Part shown: one piece after another, positions 6,771 through 15,537 of the stretch | Position numbering within the stretch: position 1 is the stretch's first letter | How the letters are laid out: the number at the start of each line of letters is the position of its first letter | NCBI GenBank assembly: GCA_963656085.1 | Contig: CAVKHV010000025.1 | Location: 1-22,082 of the forward strand | Direction: 5' to 3' | Source: CAVALG01 sp963656085 | GTDB taxonomy: Bacteria; Bacillota; Clostridia; Oscillospirales; Acutalibacteraceae | DNA: 22,082 nucleotides | Notes under the pieces: generated by a model | What the model saw: the letters and a program-made list of their open reading frames with translations, nothing else | Databases searched by the model: none | Told to the model about the DNA's origin: nothing | Made by a program: the position numbers and the translations under genes

Positions 6771-7568
6771 ATGAAGGTCGGTTATTTTCCGGGATGTACC
6801 CTGCGCACAAAAGCAAAGGAACTTGACCTTTACGCAAGAAAATGCGCAGAGATACTCGGAGTAGAATTATGTGAGATTGAAAACTGGCAGTGCTGCGGCG
6901 GCGTGTTCGTAAGTGCCGAAGACGAAATAGCCTCAAAACTTTCGTCGGTGCGTGCACTTGCCGCCGCACGTGACAGCGGCCGCCCGCTTGTTACGGTATG
7001 CTCCGCCTGCCACAATGTTATAAAACAGACAAACAACGCGATGTTGACCGATGAGAATTTTGCCTCAAAGGTCAACCTGTATATGTCGCAGGATAAGGAC
7101 GCTGCCGCACCCTATCACGGCGAAACGAAGGTTATGCATTATTTTGAACTGCTGCGTGACGTTGTCGGTTTTGACAAAATAAAAGAGAAGGTCACCAATC
7201 CGCTTACGGGAAGAAAGATAGCCGCATATTACGGCTGTATGCTTCTCCGCCCTTCAAAGGTTCTGGAGTTTGACGACCCCGAAAATCCGCAGATTATTGA
7301 AGAATTCATAAAAACGCTGGGCGCGGAACCGGTAATCTATCCGTACAGAAATGAGTGCTGCGGCGGCTATGTCGCATTGGAGGACGCCGCTTCGGCAGAG
7401 CGCAAAAGCCGCACGGTAAGCGGCAGCGCAGCCGACGCGGGAGCCGACAGTATCGTAACCGCATGTCCCTTGTGCAAGTATAATCTTGTTAAAAACGGCA
7501 GTCCCGTTCCGGTGGTATATTTCACCGAACTGCTTGCCGAAGCCCTCGGCGTAAAGGAGGCGCAATAA
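6771..7568 (+). CDS. hdrB: HdrB-like heterodisulfide reductase subunit B (two CCG domains)
   Basis: A 265-residue protein with two complete cysteine-rich CCG motifs: C9-x31-C41-C42-x34-C77-x2-C80 and C156-x39-C196-C197-x34-C232-x2-C235. In methanogen HdrB these bind two non-cubane [4Fe-4S] clusters that cleave the CoM-S-S-CoB disulfide. Bacteria lack that substrate, so here HdrB would accept electrons from HdrA/HdrC and pass them to another acceptor. The downstream fumarate reductase is the candidate. The start is the ATG at 6771 behind AAGGAGGAG; an upstream in-frame ATG lies inside fumC. It overlaps hdrC by one base (TAATG), which suggests translational coupling. Confidence 0.92.
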   Translation: MKVGYFPGCTLRTKAKELDLYARKCAEILGVELCEIENWQCCGGVFVSAEDEIASKLSSVRALAAARDSGRPLVTVCSACHNVIKQTNNAMLTDENFASKVNLYMSQDKDAAAPYHGETKVMHYFELLRDVVGFDKIKEKVTNPLTGRKIAAYYGCMLLRPSKVLEFDDPENPQIIEEFIKTLGAEPVIYPYRNECCGGYVALEDAASAERKSRTVSGSAADAGADSIVTACPLCKYNLVKNGSPVPVVYFTELLAEALGVKEAQ

Positions 7569-7960
7569 TGCAGAACAACACCCAACGGCTTAAAGAGCAA
7601 ATATTGCGTTCAAGCGGCGTAAATCCGCTTAAATGTATGCGCTGCGGAAAATGTTCCGCCACCTGCCCGTCATATGACGAAATGGAGTATCACCCCCATC
7701 AGTTTGTTTATATGGTTGAAACGGGTGATATTGAGCCGCTTATGAAATCAAAATCCATATACAAATGCCTTTCCTGCTTTGCGTGTGTTGACCGATGCCC
7801 CCGCGGCGTTGAGCCGGCAAAACTGATTGAAGCGGTGCGCCTTGCGGTTATACGCGAAAAGGGCGCCAATCATATGACCGCCGACGATATTCCGTCGCTT
7901 TTGAATGACGATATGCCGCAGCAGGCGATAGTAAGCGCAATGCGCAAATATTCCAAATAA
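7568..7960 (+). CDS. hdrC: HdrC-like iron-sulfur subunit
   Basis: A 130-residue 2x[4Fe-4S] protein with motifs C23-x2-C26-x2-C29-x3-C33 and C67-x2-C70-x2-C73-x3-C77, the family arrangement. HdrC wires HdrA to HdrB. It is shorter than most methanogen HdrC (about 180), as is common for bacterial homologues. The start overlaps the hdrB stop, and hdrA begins 17 nt downstream behind GAAAGGGG. No membrane segment is seen, so the complex should be soluble. Confidence 0.92.
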   Translation: MQNNTQRLKEQILRSSGVNPLKCMRCGKCSATCPSYDEMEYHPHQFVYMVETGDIEPLMKSKSIYKCLSCFACVDRCPRGVEPAKLIEAVRLAVIREKGANHMTADDIPSLLNDDMPQQAIVSAMRKYSK

Positions 7961-7977
7961 GAAAGGGGAAAAACACA

Positions 7978-9972
7978 ATGCAGAGAATAGGCGTATTCGT
8001 GTGCCATTGCGGCACCAATATTGCCGGAACGGTTAATGTAAAAGCCGTGGCGGAAGCCGTGAAGAATGAGCCGGGCGTGGTTTTCTCCACCGACTACCAA
8101 TATATGTGTTCGCAGGCAGGTCAGGATATGATAAAAAATGCGATTGCCGAACATAAACTTACCGGTATTGTTGTGTGTTCCTGCTCGCCCCGTATGCACG
8201 AGGCAACCTTCCGCAAAACGGCGGCTGCCGCAGGACTCAACTCCTATATGGTCGAGATTGCCAATATCCGCGAGCAATGCTCTTGGGTACATAAAGATAT
8301 TCCTACGGGTACCGCCAAAGCGATAATTCTGGCGCGTGCAGCCGTTGCGAAGGTTAATCTTAACGCTCCGCTTACTCCGGGCGAAACACCCGTTACCAAG
8401 CGCGCGCTTGTAATCGGCGGCGGTATCGCCGGAATACAGACCGCGCTTGACATAGCCGATGCCGGTTTCCCCGTTGATATAGTCGAAACCAAGCCGACTA
8501 TCGGCGGTAAAATGGCTCAGCTTGATAAAACATTCCCGACGCTTGACTGCGCCGCCTGTATCCTTACGCCTAAAATGGTTGACGTGGCGCAGAATGATAA
8601 AATACGCATTTTCTCATACTCCGAAGTTACGGAGGTTGACGGATTTGTTGGCAATTTTGACGTTACAATAAAACGCCGCGCGCGTTATGTAAAAGAGGAT
8701 ATCTGCACGGGCTGCGGCGCCTGTACCGAGAAATGTCCGCAGAAAAACGTGCCGAACGAATTTAACCTCGGTATGGATAACCGCCGCGCAATATACATCC
8801 CGTTTGCGCAGGCTGTACCTAAAGTTGCAACGATAGACCCCCGCTACTGCACAAAACTTAAAACCGGCAAATGCGGCCTTTGCTCAATGGTCTGCACCGC
8901 AGGCGCAATAGATTATAACGCAAAGGACGAATATCTGCACGAAAGGTACGGCGCTATCGTAGCCGCCACGGGATTTAACCCGATTTCAATGGATAAATTC
9001 GATGAATTTGCATATTCGCAGTCAAAAGATGTTATAACTTCGCTTGAACTCGAACGCCTTATGAATGCCGCGGGGCCGACCGGCGGAACGCTGCTGCGCC
9101 CGTCCGACCGCGAGCATCCACATACGATAGTATTTGTTCAGTGCGTCGGTTCGCGCTGCGAAGCCTGCGCACAAAAGGGCAAGGAATACTGCTCTAAAAT
9201 ATGCTGTATGTACACCGCAAAGCACGCAATGCTTATAAGGGATAAATACCCCGATACCGAGGTTTACGTGTTCTATATAGATGTCCGCACCCCCGGTAAA
9301 AACTTTGACGAATTTTACCGCCGCGCGGTTGAGGAATACGGCGTACACTATATAAAGGGTATGGTCGGCAAAGTATCGCCCGAAGGCAAAAAACTCAAAG
9401 TTCAGGCGTCCGACCTTTTGTACGGCAAACAATTGCATATAGACGCCGACTTGGTAGTTCTTGCGGCGGCAATAGAACCGGATAAATCCGCCCGTCCGCT
9501 TGCCACTATGCTTACGGCAAGTATGGATACAAACGACTTTTTCACCGAAGCGCACCCGAAACTCCGTCCGGTTGAAAGCCCGACGGCGGGCGTATTCCTT
9601 TCGGGTACCTGCCAGGGGCCTAAGGATATTCCCGAAACGGTTTCGCAGGCGGGCGCGGCAGCCTCAAAGGTCATAGGGCTTTTATGCAAGGATAAACTTA
9701 AAGGCAATCCATGCGTTGCCCATTCGGATGAAATGATGTGCAACGGCTGCTCTACCTGCGCAAATGTTTGCCCCTACGGCGCAATTACTTACGAAGATAA
9801 AGAGTTCAGAATGCCCGACCGTACTACAAAAGTTCGCCGTGTAGCGGTTGTAAATCCGGCGGTATGTCAGGGCTGCGGAGCCTGCACGGTTGCCTGTATG
9901 TCGGGCGCTATGGACCTTAAAGGCTTTATGAACAAACAAATTATGGCGGAGGTGGACGCTATATGCAAGTAA
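7978..9972 (+). CDS. hdrA: HdrA-like flavin-based electron-bifurcating subunit
   Basis: A 664-residue HdrA. It has an N-terminal cluster-binding region (VCHCGTN near residue 9; CSCSPRMHEATFR), a thioredoxin-reductase-like FAD domain (VIGGGIAG near 146, then TFPTLDCAACILTPKM), an inserted ferredoxin domain (CTGCGAC near 243 and a CGLCSMVC set), the conserved FVQCVGSRCEAC and YCSKICCMYTAKHAM stretches, and a C-terminal two-cluster ferredoxin domain (about 588 and 630). In characterised HdrA the FAD splits electron pairs between a low-potential carrier (ferredoxin) and the HdrB branch. All elements needed for this are present. It overlaps the next gene by 10 nt. Confidence 0.95.
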   Translation: MQRIGVFVCHCGTNIAGTVNVKAVAEAVKNEPGVVFSTDYQYMCSQAGQDMIKNAIAEHKLTGIVVCSCSPRMHEATFRKTAAAAGLNSYMVEIANIREQCSWVHKDIPTGTAKAIILARAAVAKVNLNAPLTPGETPVTKRALVIGGGIAGIQTALDIADAGFPVDIVETKPTIGGKMAQLDKTFPTLDCAACILTPKMVDVAQNDKIRIFSYSEVTEVDGFVGNFDVTIKRRARYVKEDICTGCGACTEKCPQKNVPNEFNLGMDNRRAIYIPFAQAVPKVATIDPRYCTKLKTGKCGLCSMVCTAGAIDYNAKDEYLHERYGAIVAATGFNPISMDKFDEFAYSQSKDVITSLELERLMNAAGPTGGTLLRPSDREHPHTIVFVQCVGSRCEACAQKGKEYCSKICCMYTAKHAMLIRDKYPDTEVYVFYIDVRTPGKNFDEFYRRAVEEYGVHYIKGMVGKVSPEGKKLKVQASDLLYGKQLHIDADLVVLAAAIEPDKSARPLATMLTASMDTNDFFTEAHPKLRPVESPTAGVFLSGTCQGPKDIPETVSQAGAAASKVIGLLCKDKLKGNPCVAHSDEMMCNGCSTCANVCPYGAITYEDKEFRMPDRTTKVRRVAVVNPAVCQGCGACTVACMSGAMDLKGFMNKQIMAEVDAICK

Positions 9973-10397
9973 ATGATTATAAACCGCTTATTGTTGCGTT
10001 TTGCTGCAATTGGTGTTCCTACGCCGGGGCAGACCTTGCCGGAAACAACAGGCTTGCCTACCCTGCCGAGGTTAAGATAATCCGCGTACCCTGTTCCTGC
10101 CGCGTAAACCCGATGTTTATACTGCGGGCGTTTCAGCGCGGGGCGGACGGTGTTATCCTCTGCGGATGCCACCCGGGCGACTGCCATTATACTTCGGGCA
10201 ACTATTACACACGCCGCCGTATGGCGCTGCTGTTCTCAATGCTTGATTACCTCGGCATAGAGCGTGAACGCACCCGTGTGGAGTGGGTATCCGCCGCCGA
10301 AGGCGCTAAATTTGCCGCAACAATGAACGACTTTGCAAACACTGTGGCGGCTCTCGGCGAAAATAAAAGATTGGAGGATTTAAGATGCAGGAAATAA
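9963..10397 (+). CDS. flxD: MvhD/FlxD-like [2Fe-2S] electron-transfer subunit
   Basis: A 144-residue protein of the methyl-viologen hydrogenase delta family, which connects an electron-input module to HdrA. Cys residues: C14, C15, C18 (FCCNWCSYAGAD), C44, C46, C67, C69 and C74 (LCGCHPGDCHY). The usual PCSGR turn is PCSCR here, an extra Cys. There is no hydrogenase gene nearby. The three downstream subunits look like FlxC, FlxB and FlxA, so this is FlxD rather than MvhD in role. The start is the ATG at 9963 behind GGAGG, within the end of hdrA. It overlaps the next gene by 13 nt. Confidence 0.88.
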   Translation: MQVNDYKPLIVAFCCNWCSYAGADLAGNNRLAYPAEVKIIRVPCSCRVNPMFILRAFQRGADGVILCGCHPGDCHYTSGNYYTRRRMALLFSMLDYLGIERERTRVEWVSAAEGAKFAATMNDFANTVAALGENKRLEDLRCRK

Positions 10398-11374
10398 CCC
10401 GTGACGCACTTGTATCGCGTGCCTCCGAACTGCTTGAAAACGGCTCTGTTACAAAGGTTCTCGGCTGGGCGACGGGTGAGTCGTACTATGATATAACCCC
10501 TGCCGTGTTCAATTCAAAAGAGGAATTGGAAAACGGCTTTGTCTGGGGCGACCTTTGCGGTGCAAACTTTTCAAAATACCTTATAAAACTAACCGCAAAC
10601 GGCGAAAAGGTGCTTACCTTTTTAAAGCCCTGCGACACCTACAGTTTCAATCAGCTGCTTACCGAGCACCGCTTCAACCGCGATAATGTTTATGCTGTCG
10701 GCGTGCCCTGCGGCGGTATGCTTGACCCCAAAAAAATCAGGGAAGTAAGCGAGAGCGTTAAATCGGTATCCGATAACGGCGAAACCGTTGAGATTGAAAC
10801 TTTGTTTGACGGTTCTGTGACCGTAAAGCGGGATGAACTCCTGCCCGACCGCTGCATAAACTGTAAATCCAAAAAACATGTCGCTTACGATGAACTTTTG
10901 GGCAGTGACGGCGAGGTGATTGAGTCACACCGTTTTGATGAGGTTGAAAAAATTGAAAAAATGACTCCGGATGAGCGTTTTGCATTCTGGCAGAGTGAAC
11001 TTTCACGCTGCATACGCTGCAACGCCTGCCGCGACGTCTGCCCTGCCTGCACCTGCGAAAAATGCGTGTTTGACAACCCTGATTCGGGCGTTGAAAACAA
11101 GGCGGCGGCGAACTCATTTGAAGAAAAAATGTTCCACATTATCCGCGCTTTCCATGTTGCGGGAAGATGTACTGACTGCGGCGAGTGTTCCCGCGTATGT
11201 CCCGAACATATTCCGCTTCATCTGCTTAACCGCAAGTTTATTAAGGATATAGATGAATTTTACGGCGAATATCAGGCGGGTGCCGAGGAAGGCAGCCGCG
11301 CCCCGATAGTAAATTACACTACCGAAGATATTGAGCCGGGTGACGCCGTTAAGAGAGGTGACGGAAATGCGTAA
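10385..11374 (+). CDS. flxC: FlxC-like 2x[4Fe-4S] subunit (FrhB/FdhB-like N-terminal region)
   Basis: A 329-residue iron-sulfur protein. The N-terminal two thirds resembles the FrhB/FdhB-type domain (KPCDTYSFNQLL at 81, VPCGGMLDP at 108, CINC at 157-160). The C-terminal part has two ferredoxin-type clusters, C209/212/215/219 and C262/265/268/272, plus extra cysteines C222, C224 and C227 (ACTCEKC). It likely relays electrons between the NADH-binding subunit and HdrA, as proposed for FlxC in the Flx-Hdr complex of Desulfovibrio. Assignment as C is by similarity and gene order and is less certain than for A, B and D. It overlaps both neighbours. Confidence 0.75.
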   Translation: MQEITRDALVSRASELLENGSVTKVLGWATGESYYDITPAVFNSKEELENGFVWGDLCGANFSKYLIKLTANGEKVLTFLKPCDTYSFNQLLTEHRFNRDNVYAVGVPCGGMLDPKKIREVSESVKSVSDNGETVEIETLFDGSVTVKRDELLPDRCINCKSKKHVAYDELLGSDGEVIESHRFDEVEKIEKMTPDERFAFWQSELSRCIRCNACRDVCPACTCEKCVFDNPDSGVENKAAANSFEEKMFHIIRAFHVAGRCTDCGECSRVCPEHIPLHLLNRKFIKDIDEFYGEYQAGAEEGSRAPIVNYTTEDIEPGDAVKRGDGNA

Positions 11375-12389
11375 AATCTCTTTAAACCGAATTGACGAAC
11401 TGTTTTCGGCAATAAACGAAACAAACAGGCTTTATTTGCCCGTTGATACCGAATCGGGCGCAAAATTCACGGCGTGGAGTAAGGGTGTGAAACTCTCCTC
11501 ACGGCTTAACACCGTGCGCAGCGCCAAAGATTTCTTCTTTCCGCAGACCGAAAATCTTATGGATTTTAAAACCGCCGGAAAAAAGATTGAAATAGTTGAC
11601 ACACGCAGCGAATGTGAAGATTTTGCGGTTTTCGGCGTCCGTGCCTGCGACGCACGCAGTTTTGACGTGCTTGACCGTGTGTTTGCCGCCGAACCGGCTG
11701 ACAGTTATTATACCAACCGCCGCGAACACGGCGTTATAATCACCCTTGCCTGCACAAAACCCAATTCCACCTGTTTCTGCGGCACATTCGGAATAGACCC
11801 GTCCGAACCGGGCGGCGATATTGCCTGTTATATGACCGACGGTGAACTGTACCTTGACAAAAAGACCGATAAAGGTGCGGCACTTTTGGAAAAATTGCAG
11901 TCGCTCACCGAAGAATGCGATAACGGGGCGGCGGATGAACAGAAAAAACTTATATCCGAAAGAATGGGCGCATTACCGCTCAGCGGCTTAACAGCCGACG
12001 CTTTCGGCGCAGGCAAAACAAAAGAATTTTTTGACTCGCCCGAGTGGGCGGGGCTTTCGGAATCCTGCCTCGGCTGCGGCACCTGCACCTATGTTTGCCC
12101 GACCTGCCAATGTTACGATATTAAGGATTTCAACACGGGGCACGGCGTTAAACGCTTCCGCTGCTGGGACTCCTGTATGTTTTCGGACTTCACCAAAATG
12201 TCGGCAGGTCAGCCGCGCCTTACCCAACTTGAGCGTTTCCGTCAGCGTTTTATGCACAAATTGGTCTATTTCCCGACAAATAATGACGGAATGTTTTCCT
12301 GCGTCGGCTGCGGCAGATGCCTTGCAAAATGCCCGATAGGGATGAACATAGTTAAGGTAATGAAAAAGTTAGGAGGCGGCATAGAATGA
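11367..12389 (+). CDS. flxB: FlxB-like subunit (HydB/AsrA-type 4Fe-4S protein)
   Basis: A 340-residue protein of the sulfhydrogenase beta / anaerobic sulfite reductase A family. It has the typical ACTKPNSTCFCGTFG segment (129-142) and two [4Fe-4S] motifs, C234/237/240/244 and C312/315/318/322, with a CPTCQC extension after the first. Members partner with an FAD/NAD(P)H-binding subunit, here the next gene. The start chosen is the ATG at 11367 with AGAGG upstream, overlapping flxC by 8 nt. An in-frame ATG at 11331 has a weaker context and a longer overlap. The gene joins flxA by an ATGA overlap, so they are probably made in equal amounts. Confidence 0.82.
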   Translation: MRKISLNRIDELFSAINETNRLYLPVDTESGAKFTAWSKGVKLSSRLNTVRSAKDFFFPQTENLMDFKTAGKKIEIVDTRSECEDFAVFGVRACDARSFDVLDRVFAAEPADSYYTNRREHGVIITLACTKPNSTCFCGTFGIDPSEPGGDIACYMTDGELYLDKKTDKGAALLEKLQSLTEECDNGAADEQKKLISERMGALPLSGLTADAFGAGKTKEFFDSPEWAGLSESCLGCGTCTYVCPTCQCYDIKDFNTGHGVKRFRCWDSCMFSDFTKMSAGQPRLTQLERFRQRFMHKLVYFPTNNDGMFSCVGCGRCLAKCPIGMNIVKVMKKLGGGIE

Positions 12390-13219
12390 TAAAGGTTAAT
12401 GAACCGCTTATACCTAAAATCGGTGTTGTGACCGATATCCGCATTGATACGCCTGATGTTAAAACCTTTCGCGTTGTAACGCCGGACGGCAAAAAGGCGT
12501 TTGACCATATGCCGGGGCAGTGCGCCATGCTCTCGGTCCCCGGCGTGGGCGAGGCAATGTTTTCGATAACCTCATCACCGACAAATACCGAGTATATGGA
12601 ATTTTCCATAAAAAAATGCGGCTGCGTGACCCAATGGCTTCATTCAATGGAAGTAGGTCAGGAAATAACCATACGCGGGCCGTACGGCAGACCTTTCCCC
12701 GTTGATACGGAATTTGCGGGGCAGGATTTGTTGTTTGTTGCGGGCGGTATCGGTTTGGCGCCGCTGCGCTCGGTAATCAATTACTGCCGCCACTACCGCG
12801 ACCGTTACGGAAAAATTGATATCGTATACGGTTCGCGCAGCAAGCAGGACTTGGTCGACTATAAAGAAATAATTGAAGAATGGCAAAATGATGACGGCGT
12901 TAATGTCTATCTGACAATTGACCGTGAGCAGCCGGATTGGGACGGTCACGTCGGGTTTGTTCCCAATTATGTTAAAGAACTGGGCTTCTCAACCGACAAG
13001 ACCGCCGTTCTTTGCGGGCCGCCGATAATGATTAAATTCACGCTTGCAGGTTTGCAGGAACTGGGATTTGATAAAACTCAGGTATACACCACGATGGAAC
13101 TTCGTATGAAGTGCGGCATCGGCAAATGCGGAAGGTGCAACATCGGTTCAAAATACGTCTGCAAAGACGGACCGGTATTCCGCTTTGACGAAATTGACGA
13201 ATTACCTGACGAATATTAA
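12386..13219 (+). CDS. flxA: FlxA-like FAD/NAD(P)H-binding oxidoreductase subunit
   Basis: A 277-residue protein of the HydG/AsrB/FlxA group in the ferredoxin-NADP reductase family. It has an FAD-binding barrel (MFSITSSP at 58-65), a nucleotide-binding domain (GGIGLAPLRS at 120-129, CGPPIMIKF at 210-218) and a C-terminal [2Fe-2S] site with C243, C248, C251 and C259. This would be the entry point for electrons from NADH. NADPH use cannot be excluded from sequence. It starts in an ATGA overlap with flxB behind AGGAGG. With flxB, flxC and flxD it forms an input module like that of the Flx-Hdr complex, in place of a hydrogenase. Confidence 0.88.
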   Translation: MIKVNEPLIPKIGVVTDIRIDTPDVKTFRVVTPDGKKAFDHMPGQCAMLSVPGVGEAMFSITSSPTNTEYMEFSIKKCGCVTQWLHSMEVGQEITIRGPYGRPFPVDTEFAGQDLLFVAGGIGLAPLRSVINYCRHYRDRYGKIDIVYGSRSKQDLVDYKEIIEEWQNDDGVNVYLTIDREQPDWDGHVGFVPNYVKELGFSTDKTAVLCGPPIMIKFTLAGLQELGFDKTQVYTTMELRMKCGIGKCGRCNIGSKYVCKDGPVFRFDEIDELPDEY

Positions 13220-13236
13220 AAAGGGAGGCTAAACAA

Positions 13237-13911
13237 ATGGATAATATGGTAAATGTATATCTGTTCGGCAAAAAGTACAGCGTGCCGGATGACCTTACTA
13301 TAATGCGCGCTATGGAATACGCAGGATACCAACTTGTGCGCGGCTGCGGCTGCCGCAACGGTTTTTGCGGCGCCTGCGCCACTATATACCGCATAAAGGG
13401 CTGCCGCGACCTTAAAACCTGTCTTGCCTGCCAGACCAAGGTGGAAAATGATATGTATGTTGCTACACTGCCGTTTTTCCCCCTTGTTAAACAGGTTTAC
13501 GACATTGAAAAAATAAAGCCGACAGAGCAGATTATGATGCAGCTTTACCCCGAAATATACGCCTGCGTAGGCTGTAACGCCTGCACAAAAAGCTGCACTC
13601 AGGGGCTTAATGTAATGCAATATATCGCATATGCCCAGCGCGGCGAATACGACAAATGCGCCGAAGAATCGTTTGACTGCGTTATGTGCGGCGTATGTTC
13701 ATCGCGCTGCCCGGCAGGTATCTCGCACCCGCAGGTTGCAATGCTTGCCCGCCGCCTTAACGGCAAGTACTTAGAGCCCGAGTCGGAGCATCTTAAAAAA
13801 CGCGTTGAAGAGGTAAAATCAGGGGCGTTTACCGACCTTATATCTTCACTTATGGGCAAACCGGTTGAGGAGTTAAAAGAACTCTACAACAACCGTGAAA
13901 TTGAGAAATAA
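13237..13911 (+). CDS. frdB: Fumarate reductase iron-sulfur subunit (TfrB/FrdB-like, no CCG domain)
   Basis: A 224-residue iron-sulfur protein. The N-terminal plant-type [2Fe-2S] domain has GCGCRNGFCGAC (36-47) and C62. It is followed by two cubane motifs, C110/113/116/120 and C148/151/154/158. Classical FrdB/SdhB carries [2Fe-2S], [4Fe-4S] and [3Fe-4S] and docks to a quinone-reducing membrane anchor; no anchor gene is present here and both later sites look like full [4Fe-4S]. Thiol:fumarate reductase TfrB of methanogens has similar N-terminal clusters plus a C-terminal HdrB-like CCG domain. That domain is absent here but encoded separately as hdrB. Ribosome site GGGAGG, 17 nt after flxA. Confidence 0.82.
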   Translation: MDNMVNVYLFGKKYSVPDDLTIMRAMEYAGYQLVRGCGCRNGFCGACATIYRIKGCRDLKTCLACQTKVENDMYVATLPFFPLVKQVYDIEKIKPTEQIMMQLYPEIYACVGCNACTKSCTQGLNVMQYIAYAQRGEYDKCAEESFDCVMCGVCSSRCPAGISHPQVAMLARRLNGKYLEPESEHLKKRVEEVKSGAFTDLISSLMGKPVEELKELYNNREIEK

Positions 13912-13923
13912 GGGGGCGACATT

Positions 13924-15519
13924 ATGTATACGGAAGAATTTAAAAAATCTTTAGCCGCTGTTGAGGCTGCGCGTGAGGATAACATAGCGCTTGAGCCTCG
14001 CCGTATGACTGCGGATGAAAAGGACGCTTTGCTTGCACAGTATCATCCCGATTATAAAAAAAGCGAGTTTGCGACCTTGAAAATAGGCCCCAACAAGGGG
14101 GAAAAAGTGCCGCACGAACTTGCCGAAATGCTTGAAGCCAACAGCCGCATAACTGCCGACAGTGTTGGCCTTGACAACCCTGGATATGATGTTGACGTGC
14201 TGATAATCGGCGGCGGCGGCGCGGGCGCCTCGGCTGCAATCGAGGCGGATAACGCAGGCGCAAAAGCTATGATAGTTACCAAACTCCGTTTGGGTGACGC
14301 CAACACAATGATGGCTGAGGGCGGAATACAGGCGGCGGATAAACCCAACGATTCGCCTGCTATCCATTTCCTTGACGCTTTCGGCGGCGGTCACTTTGCC
14401 GCAAAGCGCGAACTTCTTTCAAAATTGGTTTGCGACGCACCCGAGGCGATAAAATGGCTTAACGAATTGGGTGTTGAGTTTGACAAAACGCCCGACGGGA
14501 CGATGATAACCACGCACGGCGGCGGAACTTCCAGAAAGCGTATGCACGCCGCAAAGGACTATTCGGGCGCGGAAATTATGCGTACTTTGCGTGACGAAGT
14601 GCTTAACCGCAATATTCCGGTTGTGGATTTCACGGCGGCGGTTGAACTTATACTTGACGACAAGGGCAATGCGGCAGGCGCGGTGCTTATGAATATGGAA
14701 ACGCACGAACTGCTTGTTGCGCGCGCAAAAACCGTAATAATCGCAACCGGCGGCGCAGGCAGAATGCACTACCAGGGTTTCCCCACCTCTAACCATTACG
14801 GCGCAACGGCTGACGGACTTGTGCTCGGCTACCGTGCAGGGGCAAAATTGCTTTATGCCGACACCTTGCAATACCACCCCACGGGTGCGGCGTTCCCCCA
14901 GCAGATATTCGGTGCGCTTGTTACCGAAAAAGTCCGTTCGCTCGGCGCAAAACTTGTAAACCGCGACGGTAAGGTGTTTATGCATCCGCTTGAAACACGC
15001 GATGTTGCGGCTGCCTCCATAATCCGCGAATGTTCGGACCGTGACGAGGGTGTTGACACCGGCAGCGGCAAGGCTGTTTGGCTTGATACCCCGATGATTG
15101 AAAAAATCGGCGGCGAGGGCACTATTGAGCGCCGCATCCCCGCTATGATGCGTATGTTTGCAAGTTACGGCATAGATATCCGCCGCGAGCCTATTCTGGT
15201 TTATCCCACCCTGCATTACCAGAACGGCGGTATTGACATAAATGCCGACGGTATGAGTACCGCAGTCGAAAACCTGTATGTAGCAGGCGAGGCTGTAGGC
15301 GGAATACACGGCAGGAACCGCCTTATGGGCAACTCACTTTTGGATATTATCGTATTCGGCAGAACGGCAGGCAAAAACGCCGCCGAACATTCCGCCGAGG
15401 TTCAGCCGGGCAAACTTACGCTTGAGCACATTGCAAAATTTGACGCCGAGCGTGCGGCAGCAGGCATTAAAACCGACGCGGTATCGCCCAAGTTGCTGCC
15501 CGATTACAGAAGAAAATAA
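13924..15519 (+). CDS. frdA: Fumarate reductase-type flavoprotein
   Basis: A 531-residue flavoprotein of the succinate dehydrogenase/fumarate reductase/aspartate oxidase family. The FAD motif VLIIGGGGAG starts near 92, after an unusual hydrophilic extension of about 90 residues. Active-site equivalents of E. coli FrdA H232, R287, H355 and R390 are H318 (QYHPTG), R359 (ETRD), H431 (HYQNGG) and R466 (GRNRLMGNSL), with family spacing. The His that binds FAD covalently is N127 (DANTMMAEGG), so FAD should be non-covalent, as in soluble relatives. Only 65 residues follow R466, against about 210 in E. coli, so most of the C-terminal helical domain is missing. L-aspartate oxidase is an alternative, but operon context favours fumarate reduction. 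Confidence 0.85.
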   Translation: MYTEEFKKSLAAVEAAREDNIALEPRRMTADEKDALLAQYHPDYKKSEFATLKIGPNKGEKVPHELAEMLEANSRITADSVGLDNPGYDVDVLIIGGGGAGASAAIEADNAGAKAMIVTKLRLGDANTMMAEGGIQAADKPNDSPAIHFLDAFGGGHFAAKRELLSKLVCDAPEAIKWLNELGVEFDKTPDGTMITTHGGGTSRKRMHAAKDYSGAEIMRTLRDEVLNRNIPVVDFTAAVELILDDKGNAAGAVLMNMETHELLVARAKTVIIATGGAGRMHYQGFPTSNHYGATADGLVLGYRAGAKLLYADTLQYHPTGAAFPQQIFGALVTEKVRSLGAKLVNRDGKVFMHPLETRDVAAASIIRECSDRDEGVDTGSGKAVWLDTPMIEKIGGEGTIERRIPAMMRMFASYGIDIRREPILVYPTLHYQNGGIDINADGMSTAVENLYVAGEAVGGIHGRNRLMGNSLLDIIVFGRTAGKNAAEHSAEVQPGKLTLEHIAKFDAERAAAGIKTDAVSPKLLPDYRRK

Positions 15520-15537
15520 TAAGAAAGTTAGGTTTAA

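Noticed and set aside
14419..15309. Long reverse-strand frame (296 codons) opposite frdA
   Set aside because: It mirrors the codon pattern of frdA, has no ribosome site and no recognisable domain.
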